Of a DNA stretch of 60,121 nucleotides, positions 34,287-43,778 are shown one piece after another. Made by a program: the position numbers and the translations under genes. The stretch's first letter is position 1. Every line of letters begins with the position of its first letter. The notes under the pieces are model-generated. The model saw only the letters and a program-made list of their open reading frames with translations. It was not told where the DNA came from and searched no databases. The DNA lies in the NCBI GenBank assembly GCA_017626435.1, contig JAGAIR010000011.1:1-60121 (forward strand). Direction: 5' to 3'. This DNA is from Lachnospiraceae bacterium (GTDB taxonomy: Bacteria; Bacillota_A; Clostridia; Lachnospirales; Lachnospiraceae).

Positions 34287-34715
34287 ATGAAGTTTATATT
34301 GGAAGACCAAATGGATGGAGTGGAGGAGTTTCAGGGAGAACGGATATTGTTTGCCGATGATGACAGATTATGCCGTGAGGCGATAAAGATCTTGCTGTCA
34401 GAAAAGGGGCTGGCAGTAGATACTGTGGAAAGTGGCGAAGAAGCCGTCACGAGATACCTGCAATCTGAAGAAGAGGAGTATACGGCAATCTTTCTGGATG
34501 TCCATATGATGGAACTGGACGGGTATCATGCAGCGCATCAAATCCGTCAGTCTGGAAGGAGAGATAGTAGGGAGGTCGGTATTTATGCTGTTTCTGCTGA
34601 TTTAATGCCCCGGAGAATGGAGCAGGTACGGAGAGCGGGTATGAATGGATATATTATGAAGCCGATTAACTACAGAGAATTGTTTCAGGTTATTCATCAG
34701 GAAATCAATAAATAA
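34287..34715 (+). CDS. Stand-alone response-regulator receiver domain protein
   Basis: 142 residues with a ~16-residue lead and a single CheY-like receiver: acidic pocket FADDD, phospho-acceptor D71 (AIFLDVHMMELDG), conserved Ser in YAVSAD and Lys in GYIMKP. There is no output domain, so it should act by protein contact. The AVSADLMPRRMEQVRRAGMNGYIMKP segment is close to receivers of hybrid kinases, suggesting descent from one. It sits between the LysR gene and the histidine kinase-like gene. Confidence 0.9.
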   Translation: MKFILEDQMDGVEEFQGERILFADDDRLCREAIKILLSEKGLAVDTVESGEEAVTRYLQSEEEEYTAIFLDVHMMELDGYHAAHQIRQSGRRDSREVGIYAVSADLMPRRMEQVRRAGMNGYIMKPINYRELFQVIHQEINK

Positions 34716-34756
34716 GACACTAGTAGGATGTTAAATTATGAGAATGGAGAGAAACT

Positions 34757-35419
34757 ATGGGATACCAGGAAAAAGATTTACAGGAGTTAAAAAGTATGCA
34801 GGAAGAATTGCAGGCAGGTCAATTAAACCAACATTTTATTTTTAATGCTCTAAATACGATAAAATGTGCTACCATCATAGACCGTCGTCAGGCATGTCAT
34901 CTGATTGATGAGTTTTCAAAGTATCTTCGTTATAATCTCAATGCCATGGAAAACGGAGAGGCTGTTCCTTTCCGCAATGAAATGGAGCAGGTAAAGGCAT
35001 ATGGCAGCATTGAAATGGCAAGATTTGCTAAGGTACAGGTCGAGTATGATCTGCAGGAGGAAGACTTTTTTATTCCACCGTTGAGTGTGCAGCCATTGGT
35101 AGAAAACGTCATTCAGAATGGGCTGTGCAAGGCCGAAGAAGGTGGAAAGGTGATTATCAGAAGCTTTTGTGAGGAAGAAAAGTATGTAATAGAGATTGTT
35201 CTTAGCAGTACCATTTCGGAGGAGGAAGAGGAAATGAAGTACCATCCGGATCAGGAACTGATTGATCATATCAGGATTCGTCTGGAAAAGCTGATGAATG
35301 GAACCTTGAAGCTGGAAAATGAGCCAGAGAAGGAGATTAAGTTCCAAATTGCGATTCCTGTGGAGAATGCCAGAAACCGTGAATATGGTAAGGTTGCCGG
35401 AGGAGGAAGAACGGACTGA
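34757..35419 (+). CDS. Histidine kinase-like protein (LytS/His_kinase type) lacking a recognisable G box
   Basis: The 220-residue soluble protein has no transmembrane or sensor domain. The phospho-acceptor region is ELQAGQLNQHFIFNALNTI with H26 (usual family form is nPHFLfNtLn). The N box is PLVENVIQNGL (113-123). Where the ATP-binding DxGxG box belongs the sequence reads VIEIVLSSTISEEEEE (145-160), with no Gly. The final HIRIRLEKLMNGTLKLENEPEKEI is also a degraded version of the family's terminal motif. It may be a pseudo-kinase that binds regulators or a phosphotransfer protein. Its stop overlaps the next start (TGATG). Confidence 0.82.
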   Translation: MGYQEKDLQELKSMQEELQAGQLNQHFIFNALNTIKCATIIDRRQACHLIDEFSKYLRYNLNAMENGEAVPFRNEMEQVKAYGSIEMARFAKVQVEYDLQEEDFFIPPLSVQPLVENVIQNGLCKAEEGGKVIIRSFCEEEKYVIEIVLSSTISEEEEEMKYHPDQELIDHIRIRLEKLMNGTLKLENEPEKEIKFQIAIPVENARNREYGKVAGGGRTD

Positions 35420-36210
35420 TGAAAACAATTATCGTTGATGATGAAATTGTGGCAATAAAGGTGTTTATGTATGAAGCAGAGAATATCAAGGAATTAGAGA
35501 TAGAAGGGATGTTCCAGAGTGCTACAGAGGCACTGCGTTATGCAGACAAGCATACAGTAGATTTGGCTATCCTGGACATCCAGATGACGGAGATGGATGG
35601 AATCCTTCTGGGGCATGAATTGCGCAAGAAGAATCCGGATATCATGCTTATTTATATTACAGGCTATGAAAAATATGCGATGGATGCGTTGAAACTTCAT
35701 GCAGCAGCTTATCTGACAAAACCATATTCTGAGGAAGAATTGAGGTATGCGGTAGAAACCGCCCGTTTGTTGTCGAGACGAAAAAAGAAGAGGATTTATG
35801 CAAGAACTTTTGGATATTTCGATGTGTTTGTAGATGAAAAGCCAATTATGTTTAAAAGTGCAAAAGCAAAGGAACTTTTGGCACTTCTGATTGACCGCCG
35901 TGGCGGAATTGTCACAACAGAACAGATCATCAATGTATTGTGGGAGGACAGATTAAATGATGAGTCCACGCAGAATCTTTGCAGTAAGATAGTTAAGACA
36001 TTACAGGCAGAACTCCGGTCTTATGGAGCAGAGGAAATGCTGGTTGTCTCACGAGGAAGCAGAAGAGTCGACACAGAGACGTTTGACTGTGACCTGTATG
36101 AAATGCTGGAGGGAAATCAGAGTGTAAAAGAACAGTACATTGGAGAATACCTATTAGATTACAGCTGGTCCGAAAACAGGACAGCACTTTTAGACAGATA
36201 TATACAATAA
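35419..36210 (+). CDS. Response regulator with winged-helix (SARP/OmpR-like) output domain
   Basis: 263 residues. Receiver domain 1-120 has acidic VDDE, phospho-acceptor D53 (LAILDIQMTEMDG), Thr in YITGYE and Lys in YLTKPYS. The C-terminal ~135 residues begin RTFGYFDVFVDEKPIMFKSAKAKELLALL, then GGIVTTEQIINVLW and LVVSRGSRRVDTETFDCDLYEM, a pattern shared with SARP-like transcription activators. Translational overlap with the kinase-like gene suggests they act together. It is the gene immediately before spo0A. Confidence 0.88.
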   Translation: MKTIIVDDEIVAIKVFMYEAENIKELEIEGMFQSATEALRYADKHTVDLAILDIQMTEMDGILLGHELRKKNPDIMLIYITGYEKYAMDALKLHAAAYLTKPYSEEELRYAVETARLLSRRKKKRIYARTFGYFDVFVDEKPIMFKSAKAKELLALLIDRRGGIVTTEQIINVLWEDRLNDESTQNLCSKIVKTLQAELRSYGAEEMLVVSRGSRRVDTETFDCDLYEMLEGNQSVKEQYIGEYLLDYSWSENRTALLDRYIQ

Positions 36211-36308
36211 AAACAAGATTTTTCGCAAATTCCATTTTAATTCCCTTTTAAATACAGATGAATTCATAAAATTTTCCATAACAATGTGACAGACATGTGT
36301 ATATTAAG

Positions 36309-36317
36309 TTTGTCAAA
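36309..36317 (+). promoter_or_regulatory. Candidate Spo0A box upstream of spo0A
   Basis: TTTGTCAAA matches the 0A-box consensus TTTGTCRAA. It lies 47 bp upstream of the spo0A start, compatible with autoregulation. Confidence 0.5.
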
Positions 36318-36363
36318 GAAAATTGAATGTTGCAATTTGGTGTGGCAGAATGGAGGATTTTTT

Positions 36364-37248
36364 ATGGAGGAGTCGCAATTACGGGTTATTATCGCAGACA
36401 ATAATGTACAGGATAGGGAGAGCAAAGCGAAAGCCATGGAAGATATGGGTATTGATGTGATTCTTGCTACTGGGGATGGAAGAAAAGCGTTAGATGCGAT
36501 TCAGAAGAAAAAGCCTGATATTGTTGTTTTGGATATGATATTGCCAGGAATTGACGGTATTGGTATCTTAGAAGAAATCAGCTGTCGAAATACAAAAGCA
36601 AAACCTGTAATTATTATAGAAACGGCACTTCGTATGTCAAATCTGGTGGAGGAGGCATTACGATATGGTGCAGATTATTATATGATGAAGCCGATTTCTA
36701 ACCGTATGTTGATCAAGCGTATGAAACAGATGGCAGAGCGACGTGAGATAATGCAGAAAGCAGAAGAACAAAATGCAGCGATGGACAAGTCCAGAGAAGT
36801 ACTCCGATTAAATAAGCAGCAAATGCAAAAAGACGAGTTGTTAACGGTAAACGCAACAGGAATGAGAAATGGATACAGTTACTCCGGAGATCTGGAAATG
36901 GATGTAACGAATATACTACTTGAAATAGGAATACCAGCTCATATCAAGGGCTATCAATACATAAGGGAAGGGATTATCATGTCATTCTATGACAGAAATA
37001 TGTTGCATTATATTACAAAATATTTATATCCCGCCATTGCAAAGAAATACAAGACGACATCCAGTAGTGTGGAACGTACAATAAGACATGCCATAGAGGT
37101 GGCATGGCGCAGAGGAAATTTGGAAACATTAGAGGAAGTGTTTGGAAATACCATATGTGCAGGAAAAGGAAAGCCAACTAATTCTGAATTTATGGCATTA
37201 CTGACAGACAAGCTTCGTTTAGAATACAGGACAAAAGTAGTTTCTTGA
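36364..37248 (+). CDS. spo0A: Sporulation initiation regulator Spo0A
   Basis: From ATG 36364 (TGGAGG upstream) the protein has 294 residues. The receiver (1-125) has phospho-acceptor D57 ([13 protein letters not shown]) and Lys in YMMKPIS. The C-terminal effector domain (about 180-290) is diagnostic: [24 protein letters not shown], then [29 protein letters not shown] (recognition helix) and [16 protein letters not shown]. It controls commitment to sporulation when phosphorylated. The usual upstream neighbour spoIVB is absent; a two-component cluster is there instead. Confidence 0.96.
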   Translation: MEESQLRVIIADNNVQDRESKAKAMEDMGIDVILATGDGRKALDAIQKKKPDIVVLDMILPGIDGIGILEEISCRNTKAKPVIIIETALRMSNLVEEALRYGADYYMMKPISNRMLIKRMKQMAERREIMQKAEEQNAAMDKSREVLRLNKQQMQKDELLTVNATGMRNGYSYSGDLEMDVTNILLEIGIPAHIKGYQYIREGIIMSFYDRNMLHYITKYLYPAIAKKYKTTSSSVERTIRHAIEVAWRRGNLETLEEVFGNTICAGKGKPTNSEFMALLTDKLRLEYRTKVVS

Positions 37249-37307
37249 TTTTTCAGACTTTTTCATAGTTTTTTTATACACTTTTTGTCCTATCTTAGCT
37301 ACAATAG

Positions 37308-37348
37308 AGAGGTCAAAGGAATATCTGTTATTTCTTTGACCTCTTTTA
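37308..37348 (+). terminator. Terminator after spo0A
   Basis: AGAGGTCAAAG (37308-37318) pairs with CTTTGACCTCT (37334-37344), followed by TTT. It lies about 60 bp after the stop and 26 bp before the Hsp70 start. Confidence 0.8.
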
Positions 37349-37373
37349 GTATGATTAAGTGAGGAACATAGAT

Positions 37374-38879
37374 ATGAGTAAAGTGATTGGAATTGATTTG
37401 GGGACCACCAATAGCTGTGTGGCAGTGATGGAGGGAGGAGAGCCGGTAGTGATTGCCAATGCAGAAGGCATCCGGACAACTCCCTCTGTGGTGGCATTTA
37501 CAGAGCAGGGAGAGCGGTTAGTAGGAGAAGCCGCTAAAAGACAGGCCGCTGTAAATACAGAACGAACAATTTTCTCTGTAAAGAGAAAGATGGGACAGGA
37601 TGTCCGGATTCCTATAGACAGAAAGAAATATTCTCCACAGGAAATTTCGGCAATGATTTTGAGGAAATTAAAAAGAGATGCGGCAAATTATCTGGGAGAG
37701 GATGTGAAAGATGCAGTTATTACAGTTCCGGCGTATTTCAATGATGCACAGAGGCAGGCGACCAGAGATGCCGGGCGGATTGCAGGGCTAAATGTGCGAC
37801 GGATCATCAATGAGCCCACTGCTGCTGCACTTGCCTATGGACTAGATCATGGTGAGCCACAGAAAATTCTGGTATATGATCTAGGGGGAGGCACCTTTGA
37901 TGTCTCTGTGATAGAAATCGGTGACGATTTGATTGAGGTCCTTGCTACAGCGGGCGATAACCATCTGGGTGGTGATGATTTTGATACCCGTCTGACGGAT
38001 TATCTGGTAGACTGCTTTCAAACGACAGAGAGGGTAAATCTCAGAAAAGATCCTATAGCAATGCAAAGAGTGAAGGAAGCGGCGGAAAAGGCGAAAAGGG
38101 AATTGTCCCAGATGACATCAGTTAATGTGACATTACCGTTTTTATGGAATGGAAAAAACGGCGCCAGACATATGAACATTACAGTGTCCAGAGAGAAATT
38201 TGAAAGGTTGACAGCAGATTTGGTGGAGCGTACAAAAAAGCCTGTCCTGGATGCATTGGAACAGGCAGGACTGACAACACAGCAGCTTCATAAAGTATTA
38301 TTGGTAGGAGGATCCACGCGAATACCTGCTGTGCAGGCAATGGTAAAAGATTTAACAGGAAAAGAGCCTGGAAGAAATCTGAATCCAGATGAATGTGTTG
38401 CTCTGGGAGCCAGTGTGCAGGGAGGAAGATTTGGAAACGAGCTGGTTTCCGGTGGGAAGAAGGACATTATTTTGATGGATGTTACTCCGTTGTCTCTTTC
38501 TGTTGAAACGATGGGAGGAGTGGCGACCAGGCTGATACAGAGAAATACCACCATTCCTACCAGACAGAGTCAGATATTTACTACAGCGGGTAATTTTCAG
38601 ACTTCCGTCGATATTAAAGTTCTGCAGGGAGAGGCAAAATTTGCTAAGGATAATAAGCTGCTGGGAAATTTCCGTTTGACGGGTATCAAAAGGGCATGGG
38701 CGGGAATTCCCCAGATAGAGGTTACTTTTGATATTGATGTCAATGGTATTGTCAATGTCTCTGCAAAAGATTTAGGTACTGGCAAGCAACAGCAGATTAC
38801 GATTTCTTCTACTTCCAATTTATCGGAGGAAGAGATTGAGAAGGCCAGACTGGAAGTAAAAGAGTATGAGTCACAGTGA
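37374..38879 (+). CDS. Hsp70 (DnaK-like) chaperone lacking the C-terminal lid
   Basis: 501 residues from ATG 37374 (GAGG upstream). The ATPase domain is complete: [59 protein letters not shown]. The beta-sandwich substrate domain is present ([37 protein letters not shown]). The chain stops at [18 protein letters not shown], where the ~100-residue helical lid of DnaK should begin. No grpE, dnaJ or hrcA is nearby, so this is a second, lidless Hsp70, perhaps for a specialised client. The frame ends cleanly, with a terminator, so it does not look like a recent truncation. Confidence 0.9.
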   Translation: MSKVIGIDLGTTNSCVAVMEGGEPVVIANAEGIRTTPSVVAFTEQGERLVGEAAKRQAAVNTERTIFSVKRKMGQDVRIPIDRKKYSPQEISAMILRKLKRDAANYLGEDVKDAVITVPAYFNDAQRQATRDAGRIAGLNVRRIINEPTAAALAYGLDHGEPQKILVYDLGGGTFDVSVIEIGDDLIEVLATAGDNHLGGDDFDTRLTDYLVDCFQTTERVNLRKDPIAMQRVKEAAEKAKRELSQMTSVNVTLPFLWNGKNGARHMNITVSREKFERLTADLVERTKKPVLDALEQAGLTTQQLHKVLLVGGSTRIPAVQAMVKDLTGKEPGRNLNPDECVALGASVQGGRFGNELVSGGKKDIILMDVTPLSLSVETMGGVATRLIQRNTTIPTRQSQIFTTAGNFQTSVDIKVLQGEAKFAKDNKLLGNFRLTGIKRAWAGIPQIEVTFDIDVNGIVNVSAKDLGTGKQQQITISSTSNLSEEEIEKARLEVKEYESQ

Positions 38880-38912
38880 GGCTCTGTATAACAGGATATG
38901 ACTGGTTCCAAT

Positions 38913-38951
38913 AAATCCCCCTGTTCCAAACTTGACGGAATAGGGGGATTT
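38913..38951 (+). terminator. Terminator after the Hsp70 gene
   Basis: AAATCCCCCT (38913-38922) pairs with AGGGGGATTT (38942-38951), 19-nt loop. Confidence 0.85.
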
Positions 38952-38990
38952 GGGGTATATTGGTAACGTTATTGTAAAAAGGAGAATTTT

Positions 38991-39019
38991 TTGTAGCAGA
39001 TTGTATACTTGTATACAAT
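38991..39019 (+). promoter_or_regulatory. Citrate synthase promoter with overlapping palindromic operator
   Basis: TTGTAG (38991-38996), 17 bp, TACAAT (39014-39019). A perfect 9-bp inverted repeat, ATTGTATAC (39000) and GTATACAAT (39011), covers the spacer and the -10. TTGTATAC-type arms are typical of GntR-family operators; binding here would block the promoter. No GntR gene is in the window. Confidence 0.6.
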
Positions 39020-39045
39020 ATAACATAAAGACAGGAGGACTGGTT

Positions 39046-40422
39046 ATGGATAATGTATCAATGATGGCTTTGAGTGAGAAGCTGGACATTCAGTTTGATG
39101 AACTGGTACAAAATTGTATGATGTCTGGTGCAATCGATTTAAATCTATATCAGGAATACGATGTAAAAAGAGGGCTTCGTGACAGTACTGGTAAGGGCGT
39201 TTTAACTGGTCTGACAGAGATTTCTGATGTTGTGGGATTTGAAGTGGTAGATGGAGTGAAAGAACCAGCGGATGGTCATTTGTATTATCAGGGGTATGAT
39301 GTAAAGGAACTGGTCGGTTCTGATATTTCCAAAGGATTTGCTTTTGAGGAAACTACCTATTTATTACTGTTTGGACGGCTTCCTAATAAGGAACAGCTAA
39401 AGATTTTTGTCGATATCGTGAGCAGTTTGCAGGAGCTGTCAGGACAGTTTTTGAGGGACGTTATCATGAAGGCACCCAGTGAAAATCTGATGAATGGACT
39501 GCAGAAAAGCGTACTGGCACTGTATTCTTATGATTCCAACCCGGATGATATCTCTGTGTCAAATGTCCTGCGTCAGTCTCTGCAGCTGATTGCCAAGCTG
39601 CCATTGATCGCAGTATACAATTATCATGCCTATCGCCATTTTAACTGTTCTGACAGCCTGGTGATCAAACCGCCGGTTACAGAATATTCTACGGCAGAAA
39701 ATATTTTACATATGTTGCGGCCGGATGGAAAGTTTACCCCATTAGAGGCTAGAGTTCTGGATGCAGCACTGGTATTGCATGCAGAACATGGCGGTGGTAA
39801 TAATTCTACTTTTACGAATCATGTAGTTACTTCGTCTGGTACAGATACCTATTCTGCCGTAGCTGCGTCTATTGCATCTCTGAAAGGACCAAGACATGGT
39901 GGTGCCAATCTGAAGGTACAGCAGATGTTTGATGATCTGCGTGCCAGCTGTGGCGAATGCTGCAGTGATGAAAAAATAGAAGAGTATCTGGTTCAGGTTT
40001 TGGAGAAGAAGGCATTTGATGGAAGTGGTCTGATTTATGGTATGGGACATGCTGTATACACACTTTCTGATCCGAGAGAAGTAATCCTGAAACATTTTGC
40101 GCATGAATTGGCAAAGGAAAAAGGGCTGGAGGAAGAATTCACCCTTTATGACCGGGTAGAGAAGATATCTGCTCAGCTTCTGATGCACAGAAGACATGTA
40201 GTAAAACCAGTATGTGCCAATGTAGATTTTTACAGTGGTTTTGTATATACGATGCTGGGTATACCAAGAGAGCTGTTTACTCCGCTTTTTGCTATTTCAC
40301 GTATTTCCGGCTGGAGTGCCCACCGGCTGGAGGAACTGGTAAACAAAGGAAAGATTATTCGTCCGGCATATAAGTATGTTGGCGTACATAATGAGTTTGA
40401 GGAACTTGATCAAAGAAAATAG
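39046..40422 (+). CDS. Citrate synthase (or 2-methylcitrate synthase)
   Basis: Condenses oxaloacetate with acetyl-CoA (or propionyl-CoA). 458 residues from ATG 39046, which follows ACAGGAGG. Catalytic and substrate His residues are visible in LVLHAEHGGGNNSTF, KGPRHGGAN and YGMGHAVYTLSDPR; the C-terminal VDFYSGFVYTMLGIPRELFTPLFAISR is typical of type II enzymes. The extra ~55 residues at the N-terminus occur in clostridial homologues. A sodium symporter follows 40 bp later and may share the transcript. No aconitase or isocitrate dehydrogenase is adjacent. Confidence 0.93.
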   Translation: MDNVSMMALSEKLDIQFDELVQNCMMSGAIDLNLYQEYDVKRGLRDSTGKGVLTGLTEISDVVGFEVVDGVKEPADGHLYYQGYDVKELVGSDISKGFAFEETTYLLLFGRLPNKEQLKIFVDIVSSLQELSGQFLRDVIMKAPSENLMNGLQKSVLALYSYDSNPDDISVSNVLRQSLQLIAKLPLIAVYNYHAYRHFNCSDSLVIKPPVTEYSTAENILHMLRPDGKFTPLEARVLDAALVLHAEHGGGNNSTFTNHVVTSSGTDTYSAVAASIASLKGPRHGGANLKVQQMFDDLRASCGECCSDEKIEEYLVQVLEKKAFDGSGLIYGMGHAVYTLSDPREVILKHFAHELAKEKGLEEEFTLYDRVEKISAQLLMHRRHVVKPVCANVDFYSGFVYTMLGIPRELFTPLFAISRISGWSAHRLEELVNKGKIIRPAYKYVGVHNEFEELDQRK

Positions 40423-40462
40423 TTATTATTAAACTATTGTAATAACAGGAGGAATGAAAGAA

Positions 40463-42019
40463 ATGACACAGACAAATATCATTGCCATTATGATTGCATT
40501 TGCCGCTTATTTAATCTTTATGATTATTATCGGCGTGTGGTCGATGAAAAAGACAAATAACACAGAGGATTACTTTTTAGGCGGAAGAGGATTGAACAGC
40601 TGGGTTGCCGCATTGTCAGCACAGGCTTCCGACATGAGTGGGTGGCTGTTGATGGGGCTTCCGGGTTCGATCTATGCATTGGGAACCGGTCAGGCCTGGA
40701 TTGCGATCGGTCTTTTCCTGGGAACGGTGGCAAACTGGCTTTTGATTTCCAAGAGGCTGCGCCGTTACACTATTGTGGCAAATAATTCTATGACATTGCC
40801 GGAATTTTTTGAAAACCGTTTTCATGATACAAAGAAAATTCTCTTGACGATTTCATCTGTTGTGATTGTCGTTTTCTTTCTGGTATATACCGCATCTGCT
40901 CTGGCATCTGGTGGAAAACTGTTTAATACAGTATTTAAAATAGACTACCATATTGCTCTTCTTATCGGTGTTGTCGTTATTCTTGCCTATACCTTTATGG
41001 GTGGATTCCTTGCAGTCTGTACCACAGACTTTATCCAGGGGATGCTGATGCTGGTAGGTCTGATGCTTGTACCGATTGTTGCCTATACTTTTGTCAGCGG
41101 CGACTTTGCAAGCCTGATCGCACAGAGCAATGAGGCGGCAGGCTATGCCGGAAATTATGATGATTATATGAGTCTGTTTTCTAATGGAGGAAAGCCATAT
41201 CGTTTCATCGATATCTTATCTCAGCTTGCATGGGGGCTGGGGTACTGTGGAATGCCACACATCCTGGTACGTTTTATGGCGATCCGTAGTGAAAAAGAAT
41301 TGAAGAAATCCAGTGTGATAGCGATATCCTGGTGCTTTGTTTCTCTGCTGGCAGCCTGCTTTATCGGTGTAGTGGGAAGGGCGTATCTCTATCCGACTAT
41401 CCTTGGCACTAAGGGAGAAGCCAGTGCGGAGAGTGTATTTATTGAGATAATAGATAAGGTATTTACACAGGATACGGCCCTTCCATTTATTGGTGGAATC
41501 TTCCTGTGTGGTATTCTGGCAGCAATTATGTCTACTGCAGATTCCCAGCTTCTGGTATGTGCCTCTTCTGTATCAAAGGATATTTACAAGGATATTATAA
41601 AGCCGGATGCGGAAGATAAAAAAGTACTTCGTGTCAGCCGTATCACTGTAGTGTGTGTTGCTGCACTTGCATTTCTTATTGCGTGGAATCCTGACTCCAG
41701 TATTATGCAGCTGGTATCGGATGCATGGGCAGGCCTTGGAGCGGCTTTTGGACCAGCAGTAGTCTGTGCCCTTTTCTGGAAGAGAACGAATCTTCCGGGA
41801 GCATTTGCTGGTATTCTATCAGGCGGACTGACTGTAATCATCTGGGATTATATCCCTCTGGCTGCTGGAAAGACATTGGGAGCATACACGGGAATTTACT
41901 CCCTGTTAGTTGGATTCTTTATCAGTCTGATATTGATCGTAGTAGTAAGTCTTTGTACCAAAGAGCCAGATGAGCAGATACTTGCAGACTTTGAAAAGGT
42001 CAACAGTTACACAGAATAA
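40463..42019 (+). CDS. putP: Sodium:proline symporter (PutP, SSS family)
   Basis: 518 residues with about 13 transmembrane helices. PutP signatures: TNNTEDYFLGGRGLNSWVAALSAQASDMSGWLLMGLPG in TM1-2 (the Na+/proline site), GYCGMPHILVRFMAIRSEKELKKS, and ILAAIMSTADSQLLVCASSVSKD. The ATG at 40463 has the better spacing to ACAGGAGG than that at 40454. It imports proline with sodium, as nutrient or osmolyte. No proline dehydrogenase is nearby; the upstream gene is citrate synthase. Confidence 0.93.
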   Translation: MTQTNIIAIMIAFAAYLIFMIIIGVWSMKKTNNTEDYFLGGRGLNSWVAALSAQASDMSGWLLMGLPGSIYALGTGQAWIAIGLFLGTVANWLLISKRLRRYTIVANNSMTLPEFFENRFHDTKKILLTISSVVIVVFFLVYTASALASGGKLFNTVFKIDYHIALLIGVVVILAYTFMGGFLAVCTTDFIQGMLMLVGLMLVPIVAYTFVSGDFASLIAQSNEAAGYAGNYDDYMSLFSNGGKPYRFIDILSQLAWGLGYCGMPHILVRFMAIRSEKELKKSSVIAISWCFVSLLAACFIGVVGRAYLYPTILGTKGEASAESVFIEIIDKVFTQDTALPFIGGIFLCGILAAIMSTADSQLLVCASSVSKDIYKDIIKPDAEDKKVLRVSRITVVCVAALAFLIAWNPDSSIMQLVSDAWAGLGAAFGPAVVCALFWKRTNLPGAFAGILSGGLTVIIWDYIPLAAGKTLGAYTGIYSLLVGFFISLILIVVVSLCTKEPDEQILADFEKVNSYTE

Positions 42020-42048
42020 ACACAGAATCGTCATGGCCTGTTAATAAT

Positions 42049-42840
42049 TTACCGATAGTGTTTGATACAGATTTTTTCCAGTAGGGATATCAGCAGATAC
42101 AGTCCGGTGGAAATCAGACACAGGATGACAATGGAAAGCAGGACATAATCCAATTTAAAAACCTGGCTTCCATAGACAATTAAATAACCAAGGCCCGCTT
42201 TCGCGGCAAGGAACTCCCCGATGATAACACCCACCAGAGTCAGACCGATATCAACTTTCATGATGCTGATGATGGCGGGAATATTGCCGGGGAGTATTAG
42301 TTTGCATAAAATATCCTTTTTCTTTCCTCCCAATGTCTGAATCAGTTTAATCTTTTCTGGTTCCATTTCCTGAAAACTGTTATACAGTGTAATCGTAGTG
42401 CTGAATACAGCAACGGAAACGGCTGCTACAATGATGGTTTTCATATTGTTACCCAGCCAGACGATAAAGACAGGTGCCAGAGCTGTTTTTGGAAGACTGT
42501 TCAGTACTACCAGATATGGTTCCAGCACTTTGGCAAGGGCTTCATTCCACCATAAGAGAATTGCCAGCAGAATACCGATGATAATGACCAGAAAGAAACT
42601 GAGAAAGGTTTCTCCCAGTGTAATTCCAATATGATAAAAAATCAAGCGTTCCTTTACCATTGTCAAAAAACAACTGCCAATCCGGGATGGGCTGCTGAAA
42701 ATAAAGGAATCCAGAATACCTATCCGGGTAGTAAGTTCCCATGCACCGATCAGCAGGACCAAAAGCAAAATCTGACAAAAAATAATTTTTCTCTTTCGGG
42801 AAAGGGACTTGCGAATGAATTCTTCCTGAATTTTACTCAT
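42049..42840 (-). CDS. ABC transporter permease, nitrate/sulfonate/taurine (SsuC/TauC/ThiX) type
   Basis: 263 residues with six hydrophobic helices. The EAA-like loop is visible as LIQTLGGKKKDILCKLILPGNIPAI, and a terminal VYGSQVFKLDYVLLSIVILCLI is typical of SsuC/TauC/ThiX permeases. Substrate is not determinable without the binding protein, which is missing from this operon. The start overlaps the end of the ATPase gene by 8 bp. It is convergent with putP. Confidence 0.9.
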   Translation of the reverse strand: MSKIQEEFIRKSLSRKRKIIFCQILLLVLLIGAWELTTRIGILDSFIFSSPSRIGSCFLTMVKERLIFYHIGITLGETFLSFFLVIIIGILLAILLWWNEALAKVLEPYLVVLNSLPKTALAPVFIVWLGNNMKTIIVAAVSVAVFSTTITLYNSFQEMEPEKIKLIQTLGGKKKDILCKLILPGNIPAIISIMKVDIGLTLVGVIIGEFLAAKAGLGYLIVYGSQVFKLDYVLLSIVILCLISTGLYLLISLLEKICIKHYR

Positions 42841-43585
42841 GACGGTTTAACTCCTTCCATACCTGGTTAAAATAATCTTTAAATTCGGGAGCACTCCGGG
42901 ATAAAAATGGAGTACGTTCTGACGGACAGGTGAGGTGGATCGGAATTTCTTTTGAAATGGTGGCTGGACGTGGCGTTAGTATCAGGATGCGGTCTGCCAT
43001 GCTGATTGCTTCAGAAATATCATGAGTGATTAAAAGAGCGGTTTTATGTTCCTTCCGAAGAATCTGCCAGATATCATCGGCAACAGAGAGACGTGTTTGG
43101 TAGTCAAGTGCCGAAAAAGGTTCATCCAGAAGCAGCAGATCCGGTTCCAGCATCAGTGTGCGGATCAAGGCGGCTCTTTGTCTCATGCCTCCCGAAAGCT
43201 GGCTGGGTTTGGCATTTTTAAATCCAATCAATCCGTAATTTTTCAGCATAGTATCAATTTGAAGATAAATTTCAGGTGAAAGCTGGTGACTGATTTCCGG
43301 ACCAAGAGCAACATTTTTTTTCGTGCTCCGCCATTCCAGAAGATGATCTTTTTGCAGCATATAACCTATCTTTTTTCCTTCACTCAATTGAATGGTACCT
43401 TCATCTGGGACGAGCAGATTACATATGAGGGACAGGAGTGTGGATTTGCCACATCCACTGGGACCAACGATAGCAACAAATTCCCCATCTTTTATGGAAA
43501 AATTAACATGGTTTAAAACGGTAGTTTCTCCTTGAAGGGTATGATATGCATAGGAGAGGTCTTTAATGGTAAGTAAATTTTCCAT
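42833..43585 (-). CDS. ABC transporter ATP-binding protein, nitrate/sulfonate/taurine (SsuB/TauB) type
   Basis: 250 residues: Walker A GPSGCGKST, signature LSGGMRQR, Walker B LLLLDEPFSALD, switch His in LLITHD, followed by the SEAISMADRI of the SsuB/TauB group. It powers the permease encoded just downstream. Candidate substrates are sulfonates, or thiamine precursors as in ThiXYZ, but there is no TPP riboswitch or binding-protein gene upstream. GGAGG precedes the ATG on the reverse strand. Confidence 0.92.
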   Translation of the reverse strand: MENLLTIKDLSYAYHTLQGETTVLNHVNFSIKDGEFVAIVGPSGCGKSTLLSLICNLLVPDEGTIQLSEGKKIGYMLQKDHLLEWRSTKKNVALGPEISHQLSPEIYLQIDTMLKNYGLIGFKNAKPSQLSGGMRQRAALIRTLMLEPDLLLLDEPFSALDYQTRLSVADDIWQILRKEHKTALLITHDISEAISMADRILILTPRPATISKEIPIHLTCPSERTPFLSRSAPEFKDYFNQVWKELNRHE

Positions 43586-43778
43586 AGAACTATCCTCCTT
43601 ATAATTTTAATACAAAAATTTCCTTGTATAGACTTAATATATGCGGAGAGAATCCGATAGTGAGGGAGGAAAAGGGATAATTTGAAAAGTTGAGTATATT
43701 TTTTGAATTGCAAGAAATACTACTAAGGAAATAAAACAACTATTGTGATGCATCCAGCGGATGCAGAATGGAGGTAAT

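Noticed and set aside
36286..36363. Longer N-terminus for Spo0A
   Set aside because: The extra residues precede the receiver domain, overlap the 0A box and promoter region, and the ATG at 36364 has the ribosome binding site.
43586..43778. TPP riboswitch for the ABC importer
   Set aside because: No CTGAGA-type or ACCTGAT-type core motifs are present on either strand.
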